This document shows, piece after piece, positions 21,914-33,275 of a stretch of DNA of 64,000 nt. Origin of the DNA: Adiantum capillus-veneris (lineage: Eukaryota; Streptophyta; Polypodiopsida; Polypodiales; Pteridaceae); assembly GCA_014529385.2 (NCBI GenBank), contig CM043953.1, forward strand, positions 96,859,842-96,923,841, given 5' to 3'. The notes beneath the pieces are model-generated. The model saw only the letters and a list, made by a program, of their open reading frames with translations, had not been told where the DNA came from and searched no databases. Numbering within the stretch: the stretch's first letter is position 1; each line of letters begins with the position of its first letter. Made by a program: the position numbers and the translations under genes.

Positions 21914-23732
21914 TGTAATGGGAATGGCCTATGAACTTTGAGAATAGAGGAATTAAGAGAATTAGAGTGAGCATTTTTGTGAGATTACTTTGAGAACATA
22001 GAGGGTGAACTTGATTGATGGTAGCAACACGAACATAGTACTTAATTAACTTGGCATGAACAAGAAATTACGTACTAGAAGTTATTTTTCAATGAGTTTA
22101 AATTACAAGATACATGTGAGTTTGAAACCTTGAAAAATGATTAGTACATGGGTATTGGACAATAAACACTATAGATCTTACGTTTTGCCCCATAACCTCA
22201 TCATGTTAATGAAAGAGGCCTTGAAAGACCAAATTTTTCTCTTTTTTGGTGTTTTGAAGGTTTATATATTTTTTATTACAACAAAACTGTAATCTCATAA
22301 CTAAGTTATAAACCTTGATTTCTTGGTATAATAAGTTTTTTCCTATCCATACACCTTGGAATGTATGCAAAATCCTATTTTGATGAGAAGTTATATTCAA
22401 TTTATGGAAATTTTGTTAAAACTGCACTAAATTTTTGTGATATCTTCGTCTTAAAACTTATCACCATAATCTGGATTGGTATTAATTTTGGCAAAATTAA
22501 AATTTGGTTATGCTTTTCACCTCATAACTGACCTAAGATATGAATGTGACCTATAAATCTTTTCTAAATAATTTGAAGATTTTGACACCACCAAGTTTTT
22601 GGAATCCCCTCGCGTGTCATGTGTTGCAACCCTCTTTTTAGGGGTTTTTTGGCCTTTTCTCCCTCTTCGGGTATCAAAAAAGGGCAAGTAGACATTCCTC
22701 TTTTTGGTTTTTGGGCATTTCAGACGCATTGGCAATGTGAGAATCTTCAAATTCTAACCATTAGGAAGAGGATGGGGTGTAGGAGGGTCTCTTTATTTTT
22801 CATGAGCTTATGGAGGTGATTAACATTTTGATGAATAGATATACACCATGTGTGCAAGAATGGTGGGTGTGTCTTTGTAAAAAGCATTAACTATCTCAAG
22901 CCTCAGTCCCAAGGCCTCAAACACCTTCAAAGGTGGAGAGAGCTAGCAGGGAATGAGGGTAGGGAAGAGGAAGAAGAATCATTCATAGGAGAAAGAAATA
23001 GTTCCTCACTTATCATCACTCTTCTTGATTAGCATAGCATAATAGCATAGGAATGAAGATCAAGAAGATGGCAAGCTTAATCATTGAAGCATGGCTCTTG
23101 GTTGGATTTGCATTCCATCGCCAAGAGTGTTGGTGTAGGCTCTCCACTTCTCAACAAGTTTGAAGAAGGAGATGGAGCTCTTACACTTTGCACTCCACAC
23201 AATGAGAGAATGTGTGTGTGGGGGAGAGTATACTCTCTCTCTCTCTCTCGTTCTCTCGTATTTTTTAATTATATCATTTTGACATGTGTCCTCTTTTTCC
23301 TCTTTGAGAGAAAGAACTTAATTATTTATTTTTATGCATCTTAATTCTCATTGGACCCCTTTAAAGCCTATCCAATAGGATTCAGGCACATCATGAGGGC
23401 GGATTTTGACATGTGTCTTTTATGCTTCTTAAGGCATTTGGTTTTAATTGAACACTTCAATCACTTAGTCAATTAAGCATGGAACTTTTTATGCCTTTTG
23501 AGAGTTTATCTTTGAATTGAACACTTCAAGAACCTTAGTCATTTAAGCATAAAAATCACCTCAAGCTTTGGGCAAGGTTCCTACGAACACTTAGCAAGCC
23601 GACAAGCACATGATGCTTAGGTAAGATTCCCACCTCAAGGTCAGCCTTAGCTTGCCTAAAGTCAAAGGACTTTTTAACACTAACTTTTGGATGAAGCTAA
23701 CCCTAAGGTCTTTTAAGCTCCATTAGATGCAC
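21914..23732 (-). repeat. 5' LTR of element C, distal part
   Basis: Starts TGTAATGGGAATGGCC. It matches the other C LTRs up to GGCATGAACAA (~22063) and again from ~22867 (AAAAAGCATTAACTATC). Between these is about 800 bp not present in the other C LTRs. It is cut at 23732 by the CACTA element and continues at 28631. ORFs at 22850-23344 are LTR translations. Confidence 0.88.
22064..22866. other. ~800-bp segment unique to this C LTR
   Basis: AT-rich, replaces ~220 bp of typical LTR sequence (compare 15167-15388). No terminal repeats, target duplication or coding family recognised. ORFs 22206-22400, 22517-22750 and 22619-22819 have no family features. Confidence 0.55.
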
Positions 23733-23749
23733 CACTACAACACTACATG

Positions 23750-23895
23750 AAGATATTGACGCATATATATCGACGGCCATGCTTTTCCACGTGTATATCG
23801 ACATAATTAGTGTGCATCGCTATGCGCGTCGATATACGCATCGCTATACGCGTGGAAAGGCTTTATTTTCCACGCGTATAGCGACGCAAAAAAAT
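23750..23895. repeat. Left subterminal repeats of the CACTA element
   Basis: Multiple direct and inverted copies of short units built on CGTCGATATACGC and TCGCTATACGCG. Such arrays are the transposase-binding sites of CACTA elements (family knowledge). The matching right array is at 28500-28615. Confidence 0.75.
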
Positions 23896-23989
23896 TTGGG
23901 GGAAAACAACGAAACCCGCGCGCAAGGGCCATTTTCGCCTGCTCAGATCTTGGCCGAAACTTGCTGCGCAGGTATTATGTCCATCTCCG

Positions 23990-24036
<47 letters not shown>
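23990..24036. repeat. C47 homopolymer
   Basis: Uninterrupted cytosines. Poly-proline ORFs here are artefacts. Confidence 0.9.
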
Positions 24037-24038
<2 letters not shown>

Positions 24039-24047
24039 CCCCTCCCT

Positions 24048-24722
24048 CTCTCTCTCTCTACATCGTGTGTGTGTGTGTATGTAGGAAAGAGAGAGAGAGA
24101 GACAGAGAGAGAGAGAGCGGTGTGTGTGTGTGTAGGAAAGAGAGAGAGGTGTGTGTGTGTGTGTAGGAAATAGAGAGAGAGAGAGAGAGAGCGGTGTGTG
24201 TGTGTGTAGGAGAGAGAGAGAGAGAGAGAATTAATGTATGCTTAGGAAATTAAAATTAAAGAAAAAAAAATAAAAAGAGAAATGAAATGAAATGTTATAT
24301 TAACGTCTTCGAAAGGCCAAAGTGACATATGAGACATGAGACAAGAAAGTTACAATGTGATGGATCTGATACAAAGTCAGAGTAAGAAGATGACAAAATA
24401 AAATATTATGGAATCCTAAACTGCTGGGTGTGGACTAAACGGCTAAACCAGCTAGCTGGGATAGGTAGATCATAGGAGATCCAGCATCTGTCGCTGGCGG
24501 ATCTCATCAATCTGCTCCATGGTCAGTAGTCTCACCGGGCGTTGTGCATGTCGAGCCAAAGTGACCTAGCTAGATCCTCTGATGGAGCCTTTGTCGATGT
24601 TGTGTAGTCCTCCGCAGTCGTGGGCGTCTAGATCTCCCTAGCTCAGTCGCTCGTTCGATCAGTAGAGAGATAGGGAAGTAGAGAGAGAAAGAGATAGGAA
24701 ATAGAGAGATAGAGAAAGAGAG

Positions 24723-24804
<82 letters not shown>

Positions 24805-24880
24805 GGAAGTGGAGAGCGAGACAGAGAGAGAGATAGGAAAATAGGGAAATAGAGAGAGAAAGAGAGATAGCGAGAGCGAG

Positions 24881-24939
<59 letters not shown>

Positions 24940-24985
24940 GATAGCGAGAGCGAGATCGAGAGATAGGGTACGTAGACAGAGAAGA
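24048..24985. repeat. Compound microsatellite region (CT/GT/GA/TA)
   Basis: Alternating (CT)n, (GT)n and (GA)n at 24048-24230, (TA)n at 24724-24758 and GA-rich arrays at 24759-24960, separated by ~400 bp of unique sequence (24240-24660). Serine/leucine ORFs on the minus strand are translations of the arrays. Confidence 0.9.
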
Positions 24986-25242
24986 AACGACTGGAACTAA
25001 AAGAGGCAAAGGGGTTTTGCCTGCTACATGCATTGCCATGTACACCTGGGAGTGCACGTATGTGTCTACCCATATAGGATTTGACCAATAAAGATGAGAT
25101 TTTGACCCGGTGGTCTTGATCTCCGTACACCTCTAGACCGAGGTGTACAGAGATTGGGCAAGACTAGAGAATGCGAGGTAGTTTACATTGTGAGGAGTAT
25201 ATATATATATATATATTAAAACAACATTCATAATCATTGTAG

Positions 25243-25767
25243 ATGGCAACGTCATCAACTAACATGGAGGAAAAGATTGCATGCTCGTGCACGCTCTGCA
25301 AGTATCAAATCTTGCACAAGCGTAGGATATGTAATGAGCATGTGCACAAGTACGGAGAGTTTGGTAGAGAAACCGTACAGAATCTGCGATATGACTCCTA
25401 CGGAACGGGCATTGATTTCTGCGACATAGCACCTACATCTGAGAGAGAGAGAAAAAAGATTATGCGTGAAGGTCCGACCAATATAGAGCCACGGATGGAA
25501 GCAGAAAAGGGCTTACAGATAGAAGACGACGGCATGGAGGAGATGCTGGATGCCTTCTTCCAGACAAGCGTGGAGAACGCGAACGAAGCAGCACCAAAAG
25601 CCATGCGCCTATCTCCTGAAGACATGTTGAGGAAGTTGGCACGTCAACCAATCTATGAAGGCGCCAAAATATCTGTGCTTCGTACTTGTCTGGCGTTTTT
25701 GAATCTTCAGTCAGTGTACGGGTGGTCAGATGCAAGCGTCACTGCTTTGTTTAGGCACATAATTTAG
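25243..25767 (+). pseudogene. CACTA transposase N-terminal part
   Basis: ATG at 25243 is preceded by a TA-rich leader. Residues ~10-45 (IACSCTLCKYQILHKRR... HVHKYGEF) resemble the transposase-associated zinc-binding domain found at the N-terminus of plant CACTA transposases (C-x-C-x2-C ... H). An acidic linker (EDDGMEEMLDAFF) follows, then LARQPIYEGAKISVLRTCLA and NLQSVYGWSDASVTALF, the usual run-in to the transposase core. The frame ends at 25767; the next exon or frame starts near 25840. Confidence 0.85.
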
Positions 25768-25839
25768 AAAAGAGATTTTTCGATTGCAACGGTGATGTGC
25801 TCGGAGAGCTTTTTAATTTAATGTGGCTTAAACAGGTTA

Positions 25840-26559
25840 TTGCGGGAGCAACTTCTCCCGGCTGGCAATGAAATTCCCCCCTCCAGGCCAGACGCAAAGC
25901 AACTTCTGACCTTAGTTGGCTTGGACTACAACAAGATTCATGCATGTCCAAATGATTGCATTCTTTTTCGCAATGAATTCGCAGATTGTCTATCGTGTCC
26001 TAAGTGTGGAGCAATGCGCTACAAACAAGATGCAGTTGGCGAGACAGTGCCAGCTAAAGTGTTGCGGCATTTCCCTATTATTCCTAGGATAAAAAGCATG
26101 TTTCGTTGTGGTTCCGTTGCAAAGTTGATGCGGTGGCATTCTACGAATAGATCCACTAACGCAACATTTAGGGTGCCCGCGGATTCAAAGGCTTGGAGGC
26201 ACATTGAAGATACCTAGCCACATTTTAAGAGTGAACCACGCAATTTGCGTTTGGGCATGACAATGGATGGAGTCAATCCATTTGGCTTGAGAAGCTCGTC
26301 ATGGAGCACTTGGCCTGTGTGCCTTATCAATTACAACCTCCCGCCGTGGCTTGCCATCAAGAAGGGTCATTTGATATTAAGCTTGATTGTACCTGGTAAG
26401 TTCAAGGCAAAAAACATGGATGTTTATCTAGCTCCACTAGTTGATGAGCTCCAGGAGTTATGGCATGGGATCGACATAGCAGATGCGGTTGAACCAGTAA
26501 GACAACAGCATGCAAGGATCCATGGACTTCTTATGTGGACTATGCATGATTGGCCATGA
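25840..26559 (+). pseudogene. CACTA transposase core, part 1 (TNP2 / Transposase_21 type)
   Basis: Catalyses excision and insertion of the element. Recognisable blocks in order: LLTLVGLDYNKIHACPNDCI, CLSCPKCGAMRYK (zinc-binding), AKVLRHFPIIPRIKSMF, MRWHSTNR, a TAG at 26215-26217 read through in frame, then LRLGMTMDGVNPFGL, VCLINYNLPPWLAIKKGHLI, MDVYLAPLVDELQELWHGID and GLLMWTMHDWP. The DG and DVYLxPLxDEL blocks are the family's most conserved. Ends at a TGA (26557-26559). Confidence 0.92.
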
Positions 26560-27541
26560 TACGGAGAAGCTTCTGGTAATGGTTATTGATTTACAAAATT
26601 CTCCCTATTCGCAAGCCCTTTGCCTTGGCCTGATTCATGCTTTAATATATGCAGGGCTAACAACTTCGGGATACAATGCATGTCCAATTTGCGGGTAGTC
26701 TTTGGATGTGCGCTATTCTACCTCTCTTCGAAAGACAATTTATCAAGGCCACCACCGTTATCTTCCAGATGGCCATCACTTGCGCGAAGGTCAGCTTGGT
26801 CGCGTCGAATGTCGTCCTATGCATGTTCAAGAGTGGCGTCACCGATGGGAGCAACATGAGGGGCAACCTTTTCCAGGAATGAAACGTTTGTCCATTCTCC
26901 ATACGTTGCCGTACTGGTGTGATCTACTAATTAACCATTTGCTGGATCCAATGCATATATTCAAGAATGTGGGAGAGCTCCTCTGGAAGACAATCATGGG
27001 AATGAAAGACAATCGAGCTTCACGAGATGATTTGCAATCAGTTGGAAAGATGCCAGAGCTATGGCGTTTCACCAATGCAGCTGGCCAAACAAAACTTCCA
27101 AGAGCGCCATGGATATTGCTAAAAAACGAAGAGCGACAAGTGAAAAGGGTGATTTCAAAGTTCAGGACGCCAACAGGATATATGCGATGTCTCAAGACAT
27201 CATTCACCCGTGACGATCAACTGTCAAGATTGAAATCGCATGACTGGCATAAGTTCTTGCATTTCATTCTTCCAATTGCGATCAAGGGGTGTTTAACGGA
27301 GGAAGTGCGGACCTGCATATACAAGATTTCAGAGCTAGTGCGGTGGATCTCTTCCAAGGAGATACGAGAGGAATCTATTGCAGTCGCAAGGGCTAACTCC
27401 ATTGAGACAGTTTGCATGATTGAGAAGTATCTACCTACGAGCTGCCTAACTATCCAAATGCACTTGCTCGTCCATGTAGTAGATGAGGTTGCAGCGGCAG
27501 GTTCAGACAGCAGTGTGAGGCTGCACAGGTACGACAGATGA
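26560..27541 (+). pseudogene. CACTA transposase core, part 2, and following domain
   Basis: A short frame gives GLTTSGYNACPICG (~26655-26698). The next (from 26702) gives HRYLPDGHHLREGQ and PYWCDLLINHLLDPMHIFKN (histidine block of the TNP2 core), then the downstream domain usual in plant CACTA proteins: LKSHDWHKFLHFILPIAIKG, EEVRTCIYKISELVRW and LPTSCLTIQMHLLVHVVDEV. It ends HRYDR* where related proteins continue, so it is truncated. Frameshifts join the pieces. Confidence 0.9.
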
Positions 27542-28499
27542 CCAGGGGGACATCTCATCTTGGCAGCGGAGGCTTCAACATCTTTCGCTATGAGTTTGTG
27601 AGTTTCTAATCCAATCTTAACTGTGGCGTTTTTTAAAATGCGATGAATCATGTATTCTTATTACTTTGATTTTTGTATAAACGCAGAATCTTGCGATGCA
27701 TTGAGCTCCGACACGCCAGGAGGAGTCAGATGGATATCGCAGAGGTATCTATGAAGTACTGAATGATCTTGAAGCTTCAGGAGAGCCTGTAGACTGGGAG
27801 GCCTTACAGTCTCGCTGATCGCTTGAGGTGAGACGTTATATGTGTGAGTTGATTTAATTAAGTAAGTATATGTGAAGTAATATCAATACTAATTTTGTGA
27901 GTTGTCCTATGTGCAGGTTGCGATGCCTAGTCATTAGTGGACCGGATTTCATATATATGCTTTGTGAGACACAGACAAGCATCTGTGTCTCTTTTTTGTA
28001 CAGACAGTTATTGTTTCCCTTATGGTTATGATTATTGTCATTGTCATTGTATAGACATGATTATTTCTCCTATTCTTGTATAGACATAGTTATGGTTCAG
28101 GTTTTGTTAATAGTTATGTTTAACTTTCTAGTTATGCTTATGGTTATTGTTTATGGTTATGGTTATCTACATTATGGTTATGCTTTTAAGTTATGGTTAT
28201 GGTTCTTTATGGTTATGCTTTTCAGTTGGTACGGTACTTGTCTTTCATTGGCCTTAAATCTCATGTGAGATCCTACATGGATAGCATGTAGGAGGCGTAT
28301 ACATGATATGGTTTTTTTTTTAAAGTTTATGTAAAAACAAAGGGAACTTTGTCGAAATTTTTGCGCGCGGGAGCATGGTTGATTTTGGTGTTGCTCGCTT
28401 TCTTGGGCAGAGGGCAGGAAGTTTGGCTATGGCTGTGTCCATCTTTTAACTGGGCACAGGCCAGGCTACCTGCCCTTTGCCCAAGATTTTTTTTTTTGT
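27542..28499. other. CACTA 3' region with TTATGG-rich minisatellite
   Basis: At 27700-27830 faint coding-like text (NDLEASGEPVDWEALQ) may be a last exon. From about 28018 to 28225 the sequence is made of degenerate TTATGG/TTATGC units. No second gene seen. Confidence 0.55.
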
Positions 28500-28615
28500 T
28501 ATGGTCATCGCTATCTGCGTCTATATCTGCGTCGCAAATAGCGATTGGTTCACAGGGACGCGTATATCGACGCACATAGTGATGCAGTGCGTCGATATCT
28601 ACGTCGATGACACCT
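28500..28615. repeat. Right subterminal repeats of the CACTA element
   Basis: Units such as GCGTATATCGACGCAC, GTGCGTCGATATCTACGTCG and TCGCTATCTGCGTC, the same core as the left array. Confidence 0.75.
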
Positions 28616-28630
28616 TTTTTTGTTGTAGTG

Positions 28631-28930
28631 CACGTTGCTCTTTGATAGACTACCTCCTTTTGGACCCCTATTGAGATGTAACCATCTCTCGTCTTGGTCC
28701 CTTGCTGAGGTAAATCTAGAAGCACTTATTGCACATTGCTCTTTGGTAGGCCATCTCCTTTTGGACCCCTATTGAGATGCAACCATTTCTCCTTTTGGTC
28801 CCCTATTGAGATAGGTCTAGAAGCACATATCGATATCCTAACTCTTGTTCCTCTTTTATCTTCCCATATTAAATGATCAGTTTAATAAGAGAAAATCATT
28901 TGGTAAAGTTAGATATTATTATTTATGACA
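28631..28930 (-). repeat. 5' LTR of element C, proximal part
   Basis: Continues the LTR from 23732 (CACGTTGCTCTTTGATAG) to TTTATGACA at 28930, collinear with 18454-18766. Confidence 0.9.
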
Positions 28931-28935
28931 CCATG
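28931..28935. repeat. Right target-site duplication of element C
   Basis: CCATG, identical to 15020-15024. Confidence 0.92.
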
Positions 28936-31430
28936 CAAACCATTATACGTGCGTTAGATGGATGAAAGATGGAATGAGAGACATAGATTGAGAGAGATTA
29001 TGCAAGAAATTAGTACAATATTCTCGCATCCAAAAGAGCATCACTTTCTAGCATATAGTTGAGAGGCAACAATATAGATTTTTTTGGATTGCTTCTTAGG
29101 TATATACACAAAACATAGAGCAATACTCTTCTTCTCCTTCTTCTTTGTCTTGATCTCCATCTTGTGCAAGTTTTTGCTCCAAGGGAGAGAGTCTTGGTGT
29201 ATGTGTGTGTGTGTGTTTTGACCGTGGTGAGCAAGTTTTTGTTGTCAATGGAAAGTGCAATATATGGGTTGAGGTATTGTGCATTTCAAATTGAGCTATA
29301 GATACACAATTTTGTGTGTTATGGGTTGTGTTCTCATTCCCCCTCTCCATTTTTGATCTGTTGCTTAAAATAGCGACATCCACTTGGGGCAAAATAGGAA
29401 TCATGCATAGACGCTATCTACAATAATTAAAACGTTCCTAATGGTAAGGGAATAATATCGGTGCTCTCCATCCATATACAAAATGTGATGGCATGCTCAA
29501 AACTTGCAACCATCACTCTTCTACACTTTGTCCATCATGTGGATATGCTAAACTTTCAAGGTAAACACTAAACACCACAAGAAAATCATAAGAATATTAC
29601 CAATATTCATTATGCAAGTCAATTCAATATCCATGCTTATAACATACTCCAAGGGCCATTTTTGGGAGAACATTTTTTAGCGAGAGCTTTTTGGCCCCCA
29701 AACGAGCTTTTATTTTGCCCTCCAACTTGCAAACACTAAAAAGTTAGGCATTGTGCATCTTCCTAGTTTGTTGTAGCACAAAATGCAACCATCACTTTAT
29801 CTCATCATGCAGAACAAATGACGGAGTGCAATCAATAGGAGGCCTCATGACGAGAATTGCATTGGAGATTGATCACGTCCACCACCAAGGGATCTCTTAT
29901 ATTGGACATTTTAATGTGTTATGATTTGATTACACTCCTAATAGAGAGAGCGTGCAATGCAAACAAATTTTTAGAGCTTTATGGATTTTGTATAGATTTC
30001 TCAATACACGTTTTTGGACCCATGATTTTTAGTGGCCGGTGGTTTTCATAAAAACACTATTTTCAAGACAACATGCCCTTTGAAGTTCTTACAATAAACT
30101 AGTTCATGAAACTAACAAAAAAAAGTAACTTTCGTAAATATCTGAAGTTTAGGCAAATGTTATACAATATAAAGGGAGCAACACTAGCAAGGAGGAGGGG
30201 TTGTGAAGGGTAGAAGGTATGTGCACATGAGTCATGAAGAAATATCTCTAGAGGTACAAAGTGAGAAGTGGATGGCACCGCATGCGTGGAATTGGTCAGG
30301 AGCCTTTGGTGCATGCTATGAATTTGCACTATCTTATGAGGCCAAAGGCTAGTGGAAAACCGGGATGTTGAGCTACCTATATAGAGGCAGAGATGGTTGG
30401 GTGGAGTACGGGTTTTCCTATCCTCTGGCTTCTCTTTGGTATCAAAGCTTAATCTAGCAAGTGCTTTTGGGCTTGCACGCATGCAATAGGCATAGTGAAG
30501 CTAAATGTGGAGAAGACAAAGGACATCTAGAAGTTGTGGCCATGTGCAGCAACCATACCACACATGCAAGGCGTGCCACCAACCTACACTAATTCGTGCA
30601 TGGTGTCCCTTGACAAGTGTGTGCTGCACATTTTTCATTTCTTCCACCATCTCTGTGTTTTGGTGAGCCTTGGATTCACACCCAAAGGTCACCACATATG
30701 ATGTTTTGGTCTTTTGGGGTGGCCAGACCTGGTTCCCTCGCATGGTCTGAAGCACACCACTCTGAAGTTAAAGCCAACTTTGCAAGGTCATTGGCAAGGC
30801 CCCGTTCTTGAAAAAGTCTTCGAACAATAAATACAGTAATTTATAGCAAGCTTCAAGGCAAAGCAATTCCCACACACACGACTTTTGAAAGCTCGCAAGC
30901 ACCGCAATGTACCTTCCAAAGCTAGAAAGTAACCGAGTAAAGTCCTTCTATTCTCAAATTTCAACAAAGCTTCACTTGGACAACAAATTTGGGAAATCGA
31001 AGCTATTATGGCTTTTGCTTGGTATCCGCCCAAGAAGGCAATTTGGCAAAAAGGCACTTTGGAGGAATTGTGGCGTTTGTAATCACCATTGGATTCGATT
31101 GTAGCATGTTATCTCGATTTTCGGATCTGATTTGGCATGGCCAATTGATTTCCCTAACTTTTTATTGCTCATTGACAAGTACTACATTGAATAGGGCACA
31201 CTTTGCAAGGCGTTGTTTCTTACAAGGTATTCGTTTTTTCTTACTCACCACTACACTGCACCACGGATCCAGGCAAAAACATGCATCATACCTTTGATTT
31301 TAAAAATTCCCCCGCATGTTAGGCCTACCGTTGCTCCACAGTAGGATAATCTCATGGAGGTACCGGCACGACAACTGGCATGCATGCTAGCATAAAATTA
31401 CTTGATTTTCAAGAATTTAGACCATCGCAA
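28936..31430. other. Unassigned DNA between element C and gypsy G
   Basis: No recognised gene. ORFs (29096-29404, 30099-30482, 30501-30755, 30788-31057 and others) overlap on both strands, have no family motif and no codon-use contrast. The last few hundred bases may include the LTR/gag part of gypsy G, which I cannot delimit. Confidence 0.45.
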
Positions 31431-31439
31431 TCACACACG

Positions 31440-32472
31440 TATATTTTGGAAATGAAATTTGCACGTTTGAATGAGAATGCCACTAAATAGCTAGTAGTGC
31501 AATTCATGCATCAGCAAGCTAAAGGCCCTATAAGTGAGCAACCTATGATTCTTTTGGGTTCTAAGCCTGAAAAATCCATGGGATACACAAGTTAAGGGTG
31601 TATCACTTGAAATCCAAGGGTATCAGACAACCTTAGATTTTCAAGTAATGAATATGGATAGAGCAGATGTGGTGTTAGTGGATGCATGGGTTAGGATCAT
31701 CGTTATATCATAGCTATGAGCATAATGGTCTTATGTTTGAATCCAATTGTGTGCAAGTGATCTACTATTGAGGGAAAAAGATGTACCTTCCTCACCAATG
31801 TACAACCGACCTTATGAAGCTCTCTTCAAATGATGAAATAGAAGAACTCTTTTTGTCATTTATTATCAAATGTTGATGATTTTGTTATGCTTGAAGATTC
31901 CTCAACGTCACATGCTTCTCTTTCTTATGTTCTTTCTTTGGCTACTTCTTTGTTGCACAACAAGAAAGCGTGGTTAATAAATTGAAGAAACTCTTAATGG
32001 AATACAATGATGATTTTCAAAAGATCTACCACTTGGGTTACCGCTGTCAACTTGTTTTGTGCAACACATCCTAGATGTGGTTGTAGGTAGTAAGCATGTT
32101 AATAAACCACCCTACAAAATGAGCCATTTTGAAGCTATTGAGATGGAATATCAGGTTGATGATTACTAGAGAGCTTATCCAACTTAGTTCATCACCATAG
32201 ACATCTCCCATTTTGTTGGTTAAGAAAGCAGACGATAGTATGTGCATGTGAGTGCATTATTGTGGTTTGAACACAACTACTAGCTAATTTTAAGAAGAAG
32301 CATTTGTTGCCATGGGTAGATAAGTTTTTTGATAAACTCAAGCATGCCTGTGTTTTTACAAAAATAGATGTGCGGTCAGGGTATCATCAAGTAAGAATTA
32401 GGTTTGTTGATATACATAAATTTGCTTTCTAAACAAGGTTTGAACATTATAAATTTTTGGTTATGCCTTATG
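31440..32472 (+). pseudogene. Ty3/gypsy element G pol, part 1: protease region and RT N-terminus (heavily decayed)
   Basis: Frames break often. Recognisable pieces are GVSLEIQGYQTTLDFQVMNM (~31605-31660; protease C-terminal half), HSYEHNGLMFESN with frameshift (~31710), then the RT run-in FVQHILDVVVGSKHVNKPPY (~32055-32115; HVNKPPYKMS), and LRSGYHQ-like text as CGQGIIK with a frameshift (~32375). It ends LVMPYGL at the solo LTR insertion (32472). Confidence 0.78.
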
Positions 32473-32477
32473 GTTTA
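32473..32477. repeat. Left target-site duplication of the solo C LTR
   Basis: GTTTA, identical to 34192-34196; excision restores the RT motif MPYGLTNGPT. Confidence 0.92.
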
Positions 32478-33193
32478 TGTAATAGAAATGGCCTATGAAC
32501 ATTAAGAAAAGCGAAATTAAGAGAACTATAATGAGCATTTTTAAGAGACTACTTTGAGAACATAGAGGGTGAACTTAATTAGCAGTAGCAACATAACCAA
32601 TATACTTAATTAACTTGGCATGAACAATACTTTTTGCAAGATAGTTAATTAGAGAACTTGACAACAATTGAGGACTGGATTTATGTGGAGCCGCCCCCCC
32701 CCTCCAATAGGCTTTTGTATTATAGATTCTCCCATAAAGAGAGACTTGATACAATACAATCTTTGGGTTCCTTGAGAGCTAGGTGATGTAATGAAGATGG
32801 AAAACTTCATGCACCACAAGCATAACATAACCTTTGTGAAAGCATTAACCATCCTCGGCCTCAGTCCCAAGGCCTCAAACACCTTCGAAGGTGGAGAGAG
32901 CTAGCTGCTAACGAGGGTAGGGAAGAGGAAGAAGAAGTAGCATACACGAAAGAGATAGTTCCTCACTTATCATCACTCTTGTTGCATAGCATAACATAAT
33001 AGCATAATAATATGATGAAGAAGGTGGCAAGCTTAAGCATTGAAGCATGGCTCTTGGTTGGATTTGCATTCCATAACCAAGAGTGTTGGTGTAGGCTCTC
33101 AACTTCTCAACAAGCTTGGAGAAGGAGATGGAGTTCTTGCACTTTCACCAAGTGAGAATGAGCATGTGTGTGTGTGCGCACGCGCACGCGCGC

Positions 33194-33275
<82 letters not shown>

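Larger units (their letters stand above)
23733..28630 (+). mobile_element. CACTA (CMC/En-Spm type) DNA transposon, degraded
   Basis: Terminal inverted repeats CACTACAACA (23733-23742) and TGTTGTAGTG (28621-28630), flanked by a 3-bp duplication CAC (23730-23732 and 28631-28633). The empty site is seen in the sister LTR at ~18457 (CCACGTTGCTCTTTG). It carries subterminal repeats and a TNP2-like transposase with stops and frameshifts. The second CACTA gene (DNA-binding TNP1-like) is not recognisable. Confidence 0.94.
15025..28930 (-). mobile_element. Ty3/gypsy chromovirus-like element C with nested insertions
   Basis: Perfect 5-bp duplication CCATG at both ends, LTR ends TG...CA, PBS at 21901-21912, PPT at 18767-18785, and genes on the minus strand in the order gag (21541-20212), PR (20190-19631), then INT C-terminus with chromodomain (19540-19160). 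RT, RNase H and most of the integrase are deleted between PR and INT (near 19545). The 3' LTR contains a displaced 2.4-kb gag-PR-RT-RH block and the 5' LTR is split by a 4.9-kb CACTA transposon. Without these two insertions the element would be about 6.6 kb. Confidence 0.92.

Noticed and set aside
24048-24985. CRISPR or satellite array
   Set aside because: Units are 2 bp with no unique spacers; ordinary compound microsatellites.
23961-25130. Poly-proline and Ser/Leu-repeat ORFs
   Set aside because: Products of C47 and CT/GA/TA arrays.
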